Assembly: GCA_947371955.1 (NCBI GenBank)
Contig: CANBRQ010000013.1
Coordinates: forward strand, 1-43,554
DNA length: 43,554 nucleotides
Direction of reading: 5' to 3'
From: Paracoccaceae bacterium
GTDB lineage: Bacteria; Pseudomonadota; Alphaproteobacteria; Rhodobacterales; Rhodobacteraceae
Shown here: positions 8,162 to 16,473 of the stretch, in pieces
How the letters are laid out: every line of letters starts with the position of its first letter
Numbering within the stretch: position 1 is the stretch's first letter
Translations under genes and position numbers: made by a program
The notes under the pieces: generated by a model
Told to the model about the DNA's origin: nothing
Seen by the model: the letters and a program-made list of their open reading frames with translations, nothing else
Databases searched by the model: none

Positions 8162-9943
8162 TTGAGCCTGCATGAAACCCAAGGTGCGGCGTACCCTCGC
8201 CGCACCGAAGCAACCCGGCGCCTCTGGCTGCCGGGTTGGTTGACCATGGCTGCCGTCGATGTGCCGATCTTGCTGGTCTTCGGGCTGCTGATCGTCCTGC
8301 CGCTGCTGACCGTTCTGGCGCAAGCCGTGATGCCCGCGCTGTTCGACCCCAAGGCGCCGGGCCTAGCCATCGACATCTCGCCGCTGGCACAGGCCGTCAT
8401 GGCCCCCCGCGTCATCCGCTCCATCCTGCATTCCGTCGAACTGGGCGCCGCTGTCGCCGTGACCGCCACCATCGTCGGAGGCCTGTTTGCCGCCCTGACC
8501 CAACGGTTCCGCCTGCCGTTGCGCGCCCTTTATGCCCCGGTGCCGTGGCTGGTCTTCCTGACCCCCGCTTACCTCAAAGCCATGGCCTGGGTCCTGCTGA
8601 TGGCCCCCGGCGGGTACCTCGCGCAACTGGGTGTCCTGCCGCACTGGGCCTCGGACGCCTTCTTCGGCCTTGGCGGGCTGGTCTTCGTCCACACCCTCAG
8701 CCTGTTCCCGTTGCCCGCTTTCATCCTAGGCTCCGCCCTCGCAGGTCTGGGCCAAGACATCGAGGACGCCGCCCGCCTTGCCGGAGCAGGCACATGGCGC
8801 ATCTGGCTGCGCATCAATCTGCCCCTCCTGCTGCCGGCCATCGCCCTGTCGATGATCGCCACCTTCGCCGAGGTTCTGTCCGACTTCGGCCTCGCCTCCA
8901 CCATCGCCCACTCCTCTGGCTTCGGCGTGCTGACCTATGGCATCTATGCCGCCGCCTCAGACTACCCGGTCGATTTCCCGCTGGCGGGGGCCGAGGCGCT
9001 GGTGCTGCTGACCCTGATCCTGCTCGTCACCCTTGCCGACCGCCTGCTGCGGAAACAAAGCGCCTTGCGCCTCATCTCTGGCCGCAGCCGCCGCAGCATC
9101 AAACAAGAGCCAAGGCCTCGGACGCGCTGGCTTCTCTCCGGCATTGCCGTGCTGATCGGCGTGCTGGCGATCTGGCTGCCCTTGGTCGTCATCCTGATCC
9201 GCACCTTCACCGCCACTTTGGGCCATGGGCTGGAACTGACCAACTTCACCCTATCCAACGTGATCGAGACCCTGACACCCGGCGCCCCGGCGCTGGATGC
9301 CATATGGCGCAGCTTCCTCTACGCCGCCATCACCGCCTTCATCGCCGCCACCATCGCCCTGATCCTCGCTGCCCGTCTTGACCGCGCCGGACCCAACCTC
9401 CGCGCCGCCGTCAACGGCATCGCCCTCGGCACCATCGCCATCCCCGGCATCGTGCTGGCCTTCGGCTATATCCTCGTCTGGAACCGCCTGCCCGGCTTCC
9501 GCGATTGGCCCTTTCCGCACTACGGCCAAGCCTCGCTGCTGATCACGGGCTACGTGGCCGCCGCCTTGCCCTATTGCCTGATCATCATCCTGACCGCCGT
9601 GGGCCAACTGGCCCCCAGCCTGACGGACTCCGCCCGCCTTTACGGCCACGGCCCGACCGCAAGGCTGATCAAGGTGGTGCTGCCCCTTGTCCTGCTGGCT
9701 GTCATCACCGCCGCCGCCCTGACCTTCATCCGCACCGTGTTTGAACTGCCCGTCTCGCAGCTGCTGATCCCGCAAACCGGCAGCCCGGTGCCGCCCTATG
9801 TCGTGCGTCTCCTCGGCCACGACGACGACGGCCTCGCCTCGGCGCTTGCCCTCCTCTGCATGGTCGGTGCCGGAGGCATTGCCGGGGCAGGGTGGCTCCT
9901 CGCCCGCAAAAACCTGAACTTCTCCTCCGAGGCGCGTCAATGA
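8162..9943 (+). CDS. ABC transporter permease, fused two-domain type (FbpB/SfuB-like)
   Basis: About 593 residues with roughly twelve membrane helices: two BPD_transp_1 permease halves in one chain, as in ferric-iron FbpB/SfuB. Each half has an ATPase-coupling EAA-type loop: EDAARLAGAGTWRIWLRINLPLLLPAI in the first and TDSARLYGHGPTARLIKVVLPLVLLAV in the second. I start at TTG 8162, seven bases after the binding-protein stop, because earlier in-frame starts lie inside that gene and the ATG at 8246 would cut into the first helix. The stop overlaps the ATPase start by four bases (ATGA). A single polypeptide thus makes the whole membrane channel. Confidence 0.85.
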   Translation: MSLHETQGAAYPRRTEATRRLWLPGWLTMAAVDVPILLVFGLLIVLPLLTVLAQAVMPALFDPKAPGLAIDISPLAQAVMAPRVIRSILHSVELGAAVAVTATIVGGLFAALTQRFRLPLRALYAPVPWLVFLTPAYLKAMAWVLLMAPGGYLAQLGVLPHWASDAFFGLGGLVFVHTLSLFPLPAFILGSALAGLGQDIEDAARLAGAGTWRIWLRINLPLLLPAIALSMIATFAEVLSDFGLASTIAHSSGFGVLTYGIYAAASDYPVDFPLAGAEALVLLTLILLVTLADRLLRKQSALRLISGRSRRSIKQEPRPRTRWLLSGIAVLIGVLAIWLPLVVILIRTFTATLGHGLELTNFTLSNVIETLTPGAPALDAIWRSFLYAAITAFIAATIALILAARLDRAGPNLRAAVNGIALGTIAIPGIVLAFGYILVWNRLPGFRDWPFPHYGQASLLITGYVAAALPYCLIIILTAVGQLAPSLTDSARLYGHGPTARLIKVVLPLVLLAVITAAALTFIRTVFELPVSQLLIPQTGSPVPPYVVRLLGHDDDGLASALALLCMVGAGGIAGAGWLLARKNLNFSSEARQ

Positions 9944-10998
9944 CCTGGGCCCTGATCTGCGAAGGCATCGAAAAGCGCCTCGGCGGCAAACCGATCCTGC
10001 GCGCGCTTGACCTGACCGTCGCCCCCGGAGAGGTCGTCTCCCTCCTTGGCGCCTCCGGCTCTGGCAAGACCACGCTCCTGCGCGGCATTGCCGGCCTCAA
10101 CCACCCCGACGCCGGCCGCATCATCCTGAACGGGGTCGAGGTCTTTGGCCATTCCCGCCTGATCCCGGCCGAAAAGCGCCAGATCGGCATGGTGTTTCAA
10201 GACTATGCCCTTTGGCCCCACATGACCGTCGCCGGCAACCTTGGCTTTGCCCTTGCCACCCAACGCCTGCCCGCCGCCGAAACCGCCGCCCGGATCACCC
10301 ACGCGCTGGACGTCACCCGCCTTGGCCCCCTGCGCGACCGCCTGCCGCAAGCCCTCTCCGGCGGCCAGCAGCAACGCGTCGCCATCGCCCGCTGTCTCGC
10401 CGCCCGTCCACAACTGATGCTGTTCGACGAACCCCTGTCCAACCTTGACGCCGCCCTGCGCGAAGACCTGCGGACCGAGATGATGGATCTTGTCCGCCAG
10501 GAAGGCATCACCGTCATCTACGTCACCCATGATCAGGCCGAGGCCATGGCCGTCTCCGACCGCATCGCCGTGATGCGTGACGGCGAAATCGCCCAACTCG
10601 ACACCCCCGAAACCCTGTACAACGAACCCGCCACGCCCTTTGTCGCCAGCTTTATCGGCGGCTTCTCCCTGCTGCAGGGCATGGGCGAGGGCGGCACCTT
10701 CCACGTCGAAGGCTGGTGCCTGAGCCTGCCTGCCGCGTCGGGCCCCCACGTTCTGGTCATCCGCCCCGAGGATGCCCGCCCCGCAGCAGACCATCCTGCC
10801 ACCCGCCTGATTGCCAAAGTGCGCAGCGCCGCCTATCAAGGCCGCTGCTGGCGTCTGACGGTCGATATCGCGGGCCAGATCATCCGTCTGGACTGGCCCG
10901 GTCCCGCCCGTCCGGGTGACTGGCTCGAGTTTTCGCTGCCGCCCGACCGCTGCCGCCTTCTGGCCACTGACCCGGCCCCGATCCTCAAGCCCGCCTGA
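9940..10998 (+). CDS. ABC transporter ATP-binding protein (FbpC-like)
   Basis: This encodes 352 residues. The ATPase domain shows Walker A GASGSGKTT (about 37-45), Q-loop MVFQDYALWPHM, signature ALSGGQQQRVAIAR, Walker [13 protein letters not shown] and the H-loop VTHDQ. The region after about residue 240 is a C-terminal TOBE-like regulatory extension, shorter than in MalK and typical of ferric/thiamine-class importers. It overlaps the permease gene by four bases. It should energise the permease at 8162-9943. Confidence 0.93.
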   Translation: MTWALICEGIEKRLGGKPILRALDLTVAPGEVVSLLGASGSGKTTLLRGIAGLNHPDAGRIILNGVEVFGHSRLIPAEKRQIGMVFQDYALWPHMTVAGNLGFALATQRLPAAETAARITHALDVTRLGPLRDRLPQALSGGQQQRVAIARCLAARPQLMLFDEPLSNLDAALREDLRTEMMDLVRQEGITVIYVTHDQAEAMAVSDRIAVMRDGEIAQLDTPETLYNEPATPFVASFIGGFSLLQGMGEGGTFHVEGWCLSLPAASGPHVLVIRPEDARPAADHPATRLIAKVRSAAYQGRCWRLTVDIAGQIIRLDWPGPARPGDWLEFSLPPDRCRLLATDPAPILKPA

Positions 10999-11018
10999 TT
11001 TCCAAGGAAGCCTCTCGC

Positions 11019-11759
11019 ATGACATGGACCGCCCTTCTGCCCACGATAACCGCCGCCTTCCTCGCCTCATTGGTCGAGGTGGTCGAGGCCTTCACCATCG
11101 TCCTCGCCGTAGGCCTGACCCGGGGCTGGCGTCCGGCCTTCACCGGCTCGGCTCTGGCTCTGGCGCTTTTGGTCCTGATCGTGCTGATCTTCGGCCCGCT
11201 TCTGGCTCTGATCCCGATCGCCGTGCTGCAATTCACCGTGGGCGTCCTGCTGATCCTCTTCGGCCTGCGCTGGCTCAGAAAAGCTATCCTGCGCTCTTCC
11301 GGCTGGATCGCCCTGCATGACGAAGCCGCCGAGTTCGCCAAGGAAACCAATGCCCTGAAGGCGCAAGCCGCTGAACGCCGCGCTGATTTCCTGGCTGGCA
11401 CGGCGGCCTTCAAGGCCGTCCTCTTGGAAGGCATCGAGGTCGTCTTCATCGTCATCGCTGTCGGCACCGCGCATGGCCAGACCTTCTGGGCCGGCATGGG
11501 GGCGCTGGCTGCCGTAGTCCTCGTGCTGCTGGCAGGCATGGCCCTGCACCGCCCGCTGGTGCAGGTCCCGGAAAACACGCTGAAATTCGTGGTGGGCCTG
11601 ATGCTCTCCGCCTTCGGCGTGTTCTGGACTGGGGAAGGCCTTGGCGCCGACTGGCCCGGTGCCGATCTGGCCCTTGTGTGGATTTTCGCCCTGTTCCTGA
11701 TCTTCGCCCTCGCCGCCGTCCGCCTGATCGCCAAACCGCAGAAAGGGGTCACCGCATGA
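11019..11759 (+). CDS. Multi-pass membrane protein with duplicated ExxE motif (FTR1/GDT1-like)
   Basis: This encodes 246 residues with about six or seven membrane helices. The sequence is internally duplicated: LVEVVEAFTIVLAVG (E20, E23) in the first half is echoed by LLEGIEVVFIVIAVG (E137, E140) in the second, joined by a charged cytoplasmic-type loop (about 84-130). Paired acidic motifs in the first helix of each repeat occur in the iron permease FTR1 (REGxE) and the GDT1/UPF0016 cation exchangers. It most resembles uncharacterised membrane proteins of the COG4280 type. It lies 20 bases after the ABC ATPase and overlaps the next gene by four, so it belongs to this operon. A divalent or ferric cation role is inferred, not shown. 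Confidence 0.75.
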   Translation: MTWTALLPTITAAFLASLVEVVEAFTIVLAVGLTRGWRPAFTGSALALALLVLIVLIFGPLLALIPIAVLQFTVGVLLILFGLRWLRKAILRSSGWIALHDEAAEFAKETNALKAQAAERRADFLAGTAAFKAVLLEGIEVVFIVIAVGTAHGQTFWAGMGALAAVVLVLLAGMALHRPLVQVPENTLKFVVGLMLSAFGVFWTGEGLGADWPGADLALVWIFALFLIFALAAVRLIAKPQKGVTA

Positions 11760-11965
11760 ACCTGCTGAAACTCATCTGGGACGAAACCCTCGGCATGTTC
11801 GTCGACGACGGCGCGCTGGCCCTGCAAGCCGTCATCCTGATCGCCGGGATCACCGCCGCCGTCAAACTCGCAGGCCTGTCCCCCCTTTTGGGCGGCGTCC
11901 TCTTGCTGGCCGGCTGCCTCGTCGTCCTCGGCCTCAGCCTGCTGCGCAAGACCCGCAGCCGCTGA
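11756..11965 (+). CDS. Small two-helix membrane protein
   Basis: This encodes 69 residues starting at an ATG that overlaps the previous stop (ATGA). A short amphipathic N-terminus (WDETLGMFVDDG) is followed by two hydrophobic segments, about 20-40 and 44-62, and a basic tail KTRSR, predicting both ends in the cytoplasm. It is the last gene of the RpiR/ABC operon and is tightly coupled to the ExxE membrane protein, so it may be its partner subunit. No named family is recognised. Confidence 0.68.
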   Translation: MNLLKLIWDETLGMFVDDGALALQAVILIAGITAAVKLAGLSPLLGGVLLLAGCLVVLGLSLLRKTRSR

Positions 11966-11983
11966 ACGGAACGCGTCAGCCGC

Positions 11984-13090
11984 TTAGGCTGGCACCCTTT
12001 CCCTCGCGACGTCGTGAGCCGTCAGTCTTTTTCCTGTTTCTGCGGTGAAGAGGTGGACGGCGTCGGGTTGGGCCTTGATGGCCATGGGTTGGCCGTGTTG
12101 GAGGTCGTGTTTTTCGGGGGAGAGGACGGAGATTGTGAGGTCTTCGAATCTGAAGTGGTAGAGTTTTGCGGGTCCGGTTTCTTCGGCGAAGTCGAAGGTG
12201 GCGGTGATCTGGCCCTGGCCTGCGGGGACGAGGGTCAGGGCCTCGGGGCGCAGGCCGATCTGGGTGAGGGCGCCGTCGTGCTGCGCTGCGAGGGCTGCGG
12301 GGATGTCGATGCGGGCGTCGTTGGCCAAGATCACGGCGTGGTGTTGGGCGGAGATCTGGCCCGAGAGGAAGTTCATCGCCGGTGAGCCGATGAAGCCTGC
12401 GACATAGACCGAAGCCGGGTGGTGATAGATGTCTTCCGGCGTGCCGATCTGCTCGATGACACCCTTGTTCATCACGACAAGGCGGTCGGCGAGCGTCATG
12501 CCCTCGGCCTGGTCGTGCGTCACGAAGACCGAGGTGGCCTTGATCTGGTTGTGGATCCGGCGGATTTCGTGGCGCATCTGGACGCGGAGTTTGGCATCCA
12601 GATTCGACAAGGGCTCGTCGAACAGGAAGACGGCGGGTTCGCGGATGATGGCGCGGGCCATGGCGACACGCTGGCGCTGACCACCCGAGAGCTGGCCGGG
12701 GCGGCGGTCGAGGAATTCGGTCAGGCCGACCGAGGCCGCCACCGAGGCCACCTTGGCCAGACGGTCCGCCTTGGGCAGGCCGGCCACTTTCAGGGCATAG
12801 CCGATGTTTTCGGCGACCGTCATGTGGGGATACAAAGCGTAGTTCTGGAAGACCATGGCGCAGCCGCGTTCATGCGGTTCCAGGTCGTTGACCACGCGGC
12901 CGGCGATGGAGATCTCGCCGGCGGTGACCGATTCCAACCCGGCGATCATGCGCAGCAGGGTGGATTTGCCGCAGCCGGACGGCCCGAGGATGACGATGAA
13001 CTCGCCCGTCGCCACGGCCAGATCGACGCCGTGCACGACCTCGGTCTTGCCATAGGATTTGCGGACCTGATGCACTTGGATATCGGCCAT
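11984..13090 (-). CDS. ugpC: sn-Glycerol-3-phosphate ABC transporter ATP-binding protein
   Basis: This encodes 368 residues of the MalK/UgpC class. Visible are Walker [10 protein letters not shown] (36-44), Q-loop [12 protein letters not shown], signature [14 protein letters not shown] (about 133-146), Walker [13 protein letters not shown] and H-loop VTHDQ. A C-terminal regulatory TOBE/OB region follows from about 235, including LRPEAL. It is the last gene of ugpBAEC, nine bases after ugpE. UgpC energises uptake of glycerol-3-phosphate or its diesters; the assignment depends mostly on the neighbouring UgpB. Confidence 0.93.
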   Translation of the reverse strand: MADIQVHQVRKSYGKTEVVHGVDLAVATGEFIVILGPSGCGKSTLLRMIAGLESVTAGEISIAGRVVNDLEPHERGCAMVFQNYALYPHMTVAENIGYALKVAGLPKADRLAKVASVAASVGLTEFLDRRPGQLSGGQRQRVAMARAIIREPAVFLFDEPLSNLDAKLRVQMRHEIRRIHNQIKATSVFVTHDQAEGMTLADRLVVMNKGVIEQIGTPEDIYHHPASVYVAGFIGSPAMNFLSGQISAQHHAVILANDARIDIPAALAAQHDGALTQIGLRPEALTLVPAGQGQITATFDFAEETGPAKLYHFRFEDLTISVLSPEKHDLQHGQPMAIKAQPDAVHLFTAETGKRLTAHDVARERVPA

Positions 13091-13099
13091 TTCTAACTC

Positions 13100-14026
13100 C
13101 TACTTATCGGTATTGATCAGGCCGCGCACGAACCAGCGCTGCATGAAGACGACGACGACGATGGGTGGCAGCATGACGATCAGGGTGCCCGCCATCGCGA
13201 TGTGCCATTTCGGCACCTCGCCGCCGGTGGCGGAGAATTTCGGCACCAGGCGGGACAGTTCCACCGCGATCATGGCGTAAGACTGGTCGGTGACGACCAG
13301 CAAGGGCCAGAGGTACTGGTTCCAGGCATAGACGAACATGATCGTGGCCAGAGCCGCGATGTTGACGCGGCTGAGCGGGATGAGCACGTCCCAGAGGAAG
13401 CGCAGGGGGCCTGCGCCGTCCATCTTGGCGGCCTCGACCAGTTCTTCCGGGATGGTCAGGAAGAACTGACGGTAAAGGAACGTGCCGGTGGCGGTGGCGA
13501 CCAGGGGCATGATCAGGCCCGCGTAGGAGTTCAAGAGGTTCCATTCCAGCTTGATCTCGATGCCGGACAATGCTTGGACCAGCCATGTCAGTCCCGAGAG
13601 ATCCAGCAGGGTCTGGAACGGCAGGAAGGCGTTGGCCGCCACCGCATAGGTCGGCACGATGCGCACCTCCAAAGGCAGCATCAGGGTGATGAAGATCGCC
13701 CAGAAGATCGGCATCTTCAGGCGGTGGTCGAAGAAGACAAGGCCAAAGGCGGTGATGCAGGACAGCACGATCTTGCCCGTCATCACCCCCATGGCCACGA
13801 TGAAGGTGGTGACAAACCGCTGGCCCAGATGGCCCTTGTCCCAGGCCGCCTGCAGGTTGATCCAGAGCTGGTCACCGGGCAAGAGGTTGGGCGGCACCGA
13901 GACCACATCCTGCAGGCTGTGCGAGGCCGCGACGATGACCAGATACATCGGCAAGAGAAGGAAGATCAGGCCCATGGTCAGGATCACATGGGTGGCGATG
14001 TTCAGCACGGGGGTGCGTTCAATCAT
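13100..14026 (-). CDS. ugpE: sn-Glycerol-3-phosphate ABC transporter permease UgpE
   Basis: This encodes 308 residues with six membrane helices, of the MalG-type permease family. The EAA loop reads EELVEAAKMDGAGPLRFLWDVLIPLSRVNIAAL, the coupling helix to the ATPase. The periplasmic loop SLQDVVSVPPNLLPGDQLWINLQAAW is typical of UgpE. It overlaps ugpA by four bases. It pairs with UgpA to form the heterodimeric inner-membrane channel. It is slightly longer than the E. coli protein because of C-terminal residues. Confidence 0.94.
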   Translation of the reverse strand: MIERTPVLNIATHVILTMGLIFLLLPMYLVIVAASHSLQDVVSVPPNLLPGDQLWINLQAAWDKGHLGQRFVTTFIVAMGVMTGKIVLSCITAFGLVFFDHRLKMPIFWAIFITLMLPLEVRIVPTYAVAANAFLPFQTLLDLSGLTWLVQALSGIEIKLEWNLLNSYAGLIMPLVATATGTFLYRQFFLTIPEELVEAAKMDGAGPLRFLWDVLIPLSRVNIAALATIMFVYAWNQYLWPLLVVTDQSYAMIAVELSRLVPKFSATGGEVPKWHIAMAGTLIVMLPPIVVVVFMQRWFVRGLINTDK

Positions 14027-14904
14027 GTGTAATGCACCTTGCGCTCGATGTAGCGGAACTGGACGAAGGTCAGGGCGATGACCAGAAGCATCAGGATGAT
14101 CGACTGGGCGGCAGCGCCCGAGTAATCCAAGCCCTGAAAGCCGTCGTTGAAGATCTTGTAGACCATGAGGTTGGTGGCGCGGCTCGGGCCCCCGGCGGTC
14201 ATGGTGTCGACGATGCCGAAGCTGTCGGTGAAGCTGTCGGTGATGTTGATCACCAGCACGAAGAAGAAGGTCGGCGCCAGCAAGGGCAGCTGGATGTCGC
14301 GCATCCGGCGCAGCACGCGGGCGCCGTCCATCGCACCTGCCTCGATCAGGGACCGCGGGATCGACTGCAAGCCTGCCAGGAAGAAGATGAAGTTGTAGGC
14401 CACCTGCTTCCAGGCGCCTGCCACGATCACCATCGCCATGGCCTGATTGCCGTCATCGACCGGGTTCCACAGATGCGGGAACAATTGGTTGACGAACATC
14501 ATGATCCCCGCGCCGGGGGTGAAGATGAAGCGGAAGGCCAGACCGACCGCAGGCGCGGCAATCGCATAGGGCCAGATCATGCCCACTTTATACAGCTTGT
14601 AGCCCGCCAGCTGCCGGTCGGCAAAGATCGCCAGGGTCAGCGCCATGCCCACGGCCAGCACGGTCGAGCCCACGGCATAGACCACCGAGACCCAGATCGA
14701 GGACCAGTAATAGGGGTCCTCCAGAATGGTCCTGAAGTTGTCAAAGCCGACCCAGGTGTTGCCGCCCCCCCAGGGCTGCTCCAGCGTGAAGGCCCAGTAC
14801 AGCGCCTGTGAGGTCGGGAAGTAGAAGAAGGTGAAGACGATGATCAGCTGCGGCGCCACCATCAGCCCCGCCACCCAGTTGTTCTTGAAGTAAGCGCGGC
14901 GCAT
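14023..14904 (-). CDS. ugpA: sn-Glycerol-3-phosphate ABC transporter permease UgpA
   Basis: This encodes 293 residues with six membrane helices, of the MalF-type family without its extra periplasmic domain. It begins with a basic N-terminus and the LMVAPQLIIVFTFFYFPTSQAL first helix. The EAA coupling loop is RSLIEAGAMDGARVLRRMRDIQLPLLAPTFFF. The segment GGPSRATNLMVYKIFNDGFQGLDYSGAAAQS before the last helix is characteristic of UgpA. An 86-base gap with a strong hairpin separates it from ugpB; it overlaps ugpE by four bases. Confidence 0.94.
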   Translation of the reverse strand: MRRAYFKNNWVAGLMVAPQLIIVFTFFYFPTSQALYWAFTLEQPWGGGNTWVGFDNFRTILEDPYYWSSIWVSVVYAVGSTVLAVGMALTLAIFADRQLAGYKLYKVGMIWPYAIAAPAVGLAFRFIFTPGAGIMMFVNQLFPHLWNPVDDGNQAMAMVIVAGAWKQVAYNFIFFLAGLQSIPRSLIEAGAMDGARVLRRMRDIQLPLLAPTFFFVLVINITDSFTDSFGIVDTMTAGGPSRATNLMVYKIFNDGFQGLDYSGAAAQSIILMLLVIALTFVQFRYIERKVHYT

Positions 14905-14938
14905 GGGCAGGTCCTTGAGCGGTGGCCGGAACGGAAGA

Positions 14939-14965
14939 CCCCCTCCGGTTTGGCACCGGAGGGGG
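14939..14965 (-). repeat. Intercistronic hairpin between ugpB and ugpA
   Basis: CCCCCTCCGGT (14939-14949) and ACCGGAGGGGG (14955-14965) form a perfect 11-bp stem with a 5-base loop. It follows the ugpB stop by 25 bases and precedes the ugpA start by 34, with no U-tract on the operon strand. Such structures protect the upstream binding-protein mRNA from 3' exonucleases or partly terminate transcription, giving more binding protein than permease. A tandem 10-mer lies at 14971-14990. Confidence 0.75.
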
Positions 14966-14990
14966 AAGGATCAGGTCAGATCAGGTCAGA

Positions 14991-16325
14991 TCACGGCAGG
15001 GTCTTGCCGGCATAGGTCTTGGCGAACTTCTCAAGCATCGCATTGCCACGCTCGACCGACTGGTCGTAGGCAGCCTGCACGGTCATCTGACCGGCCAGAG
15101 CGGCCTGGACGTCCGACAGCCATTCGGCGCGCAGCTGGATCATCGAACCCAGACGGAAGCCGCGGTTCAAGGGGCCCGGCTCGGTCGCGGTCAGGGACGC
15201 GATGGCGGTCTCGCGGCCCTTGTAGGGGGCGGCCGCGTAGAAGCCGTCCTTGGTCAGCTGGTCGAAGGCCGATTTGGTGACGGGGATATAGCCGGTGTTG
15301 GAGACCCAGAACTTGATCGAGTCCGGCGTCGAGATGAACTTCAGGTACTCGGCCACACCGCGGTATTCGTCTTCCGACTTGCCGGCCAGAACCCAGAGCG
15401 AGGCGCCGCCCACGACGGAGTTGTGACGCTCGCCAGCCTTTTCGGTCGGGATCATGCCGACATCCCAGTGCAGGTTGTCAGCATGCTTGAGGTTCAGCGA
15501 GGAATGGTTGGCGATCGAACCGAAGAAGAACGAGCAGATGTTCTGCGAGAAGGCTTCCTGGGAGTTCATGCCACCGGCAGAGACTTTCATCTCGGCCAGA
15601 CCGGCGTCGAGCCAGCCCTTGATGTCTTCCATGTGCTTGACGGCCGAGGTCGTGTTGTACACCAGCTTGGTGTCCAGCCCGTCATAGCCGTTGTTGTTGG
15701 TGGCGAGCGCCACGTTGTTGATGGCCGAATACTGCTCGAGGTCAACCCAGACCGAGGGCTCGTAACCGTAAGCGCATTTCGACGGGTTCTTGGCCTTCAG
15801 CGCCTTCAGCGTGTTGCCGAACTCTTCCCAGGTGGCGGGGACGGGCATGTTCACCGAAGCCAGATCATCGGTGTTGTAATACATCACAGCGGTCGAGGAG
15901 TTGAAGGGCATCGAGAACATCTCGCCCTTGGACGACGAGTAGTAATCGGCGATGCCGGGGAAATAGTCGTCCCAGTTGATGTCGATCTTGAAGTCTTTCA
16001 TCATCTGCGTGACGGCATAGAACTGGCCCGACATCATCAGATCCGCGGTGCCGGCATCAAACGACTGCAGCAAAGCCGGAGCCTTGCCCGCGCGGAACGC
16101 GGCAATGGCCGACTGGACCACCAGTTCATAGCCATCATAGCCGGTGCAGACGGCTTCATACTTGTCCTGGGACGCGTTGAACCGATCACAGGTCTGCGCC
16201 AGCACGGCACCCAGATCGCCCGACAGCCCATACCAGTAATCAAACTTGATCTTCTCAGCCGAAGCGGTGGTGGCACAAAAAGCCAACGCCAGCGCAACAA
16301 GCGCCGGATAGGTCTTGGTCATCAT
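14991..16325 (-). CDS. ugpB: sn-Glycerol-3-phosphate ABC transporter substrate-binding protein
   Basis: This encodes about 444 residues with a signal peptide cleaved after ATTASA (near residue 22). The mature protein matches UgpB closely: AAFRAGKAPALLQSFDAGTADLMMSG, FSMPFNSSTAVMYYN, GGASLWVLAGK and SVERGNAMLEKF are hallmark stretches shared with the E. coli protein. It captures glycerol-3-phosphate and glycerophosphodiesters in the periplasm for UgpAEC. The ATG at 16325 is preceded by GGGAG; an adjacent second ATG at 16322 is equally possible. The 148-base gap upstream, towards the other ABC operon, probably holds its promoter. I found no convincing Pho box there, although ugp is PhoB-controlled in E. 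coli. Confidence 0.94.
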   Translation of the reverse strand: MMTKTYPALVALALAFCATTASAEKIKFDYWYGLSGDLGAVLAQTCDRFNASQDKYEAVCTGYDGYELVVQSAIAAFRAGKAPALLQSFDAGTADLMMSGQFYAVTQMMKDFKIDINWDDYFPGIADYYSSSKGEMFSMPFNSSTAVMYYNTDDLASVNMPVPATWEEFGNTLKALKAKNPSKCAYGYEPSVWVDLEQYSAINNVALATNNNGYDGLDTKLVYNTTSAVKHMEDIKGWLDAGLAEMKVSAGGMNSQEAFSQNICSFFFGSIANHSSLNLKHADNLHWDVGMIPTEKAGERHNSVVGGASLWVLAGKSEDEYRGVAEYLKFISTPDSIKFWVSNTGYIPVTKSAFDQLTKDGFYAAAPYKGRETAIASLTATEPGPLNRGFRLGSMIQLRAEWLSDVQAALAGQMTVQAAYDQSVERGNAMLEKFAKTYAGKTLP

Positions 16326-16473
16326 GGTTCTCCCGGTTGATCCCCTGCACAAAGCAGGCGCCCGCCTGACCTAACGCCCGCTCATGTCAAACCATCAACA
16401 CTTGGGCGAAGGTTTGGAATCGGGTTTGCTTCAAACATGAAACAGTTCCGTAAACACCCTCGGTGGCACAGGG

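Noticed and set aside
6631-8472. 613-codon minus-strand open frame opposite the RpiR and binding-protein genes
   Set aside because: It spans three confident + strand genes and has shadow-type composition; no ribosome site or family resemblance.
16326-16473. Pho box and terminator in the gap before ugpB
   Set aside because: I looked for paired CTGTCAT-type repeats and found no convincing match; the only stem over the ATPase stop (ACCCT/AGGGT, 16456-16474) has 5 bp and no U-tract.
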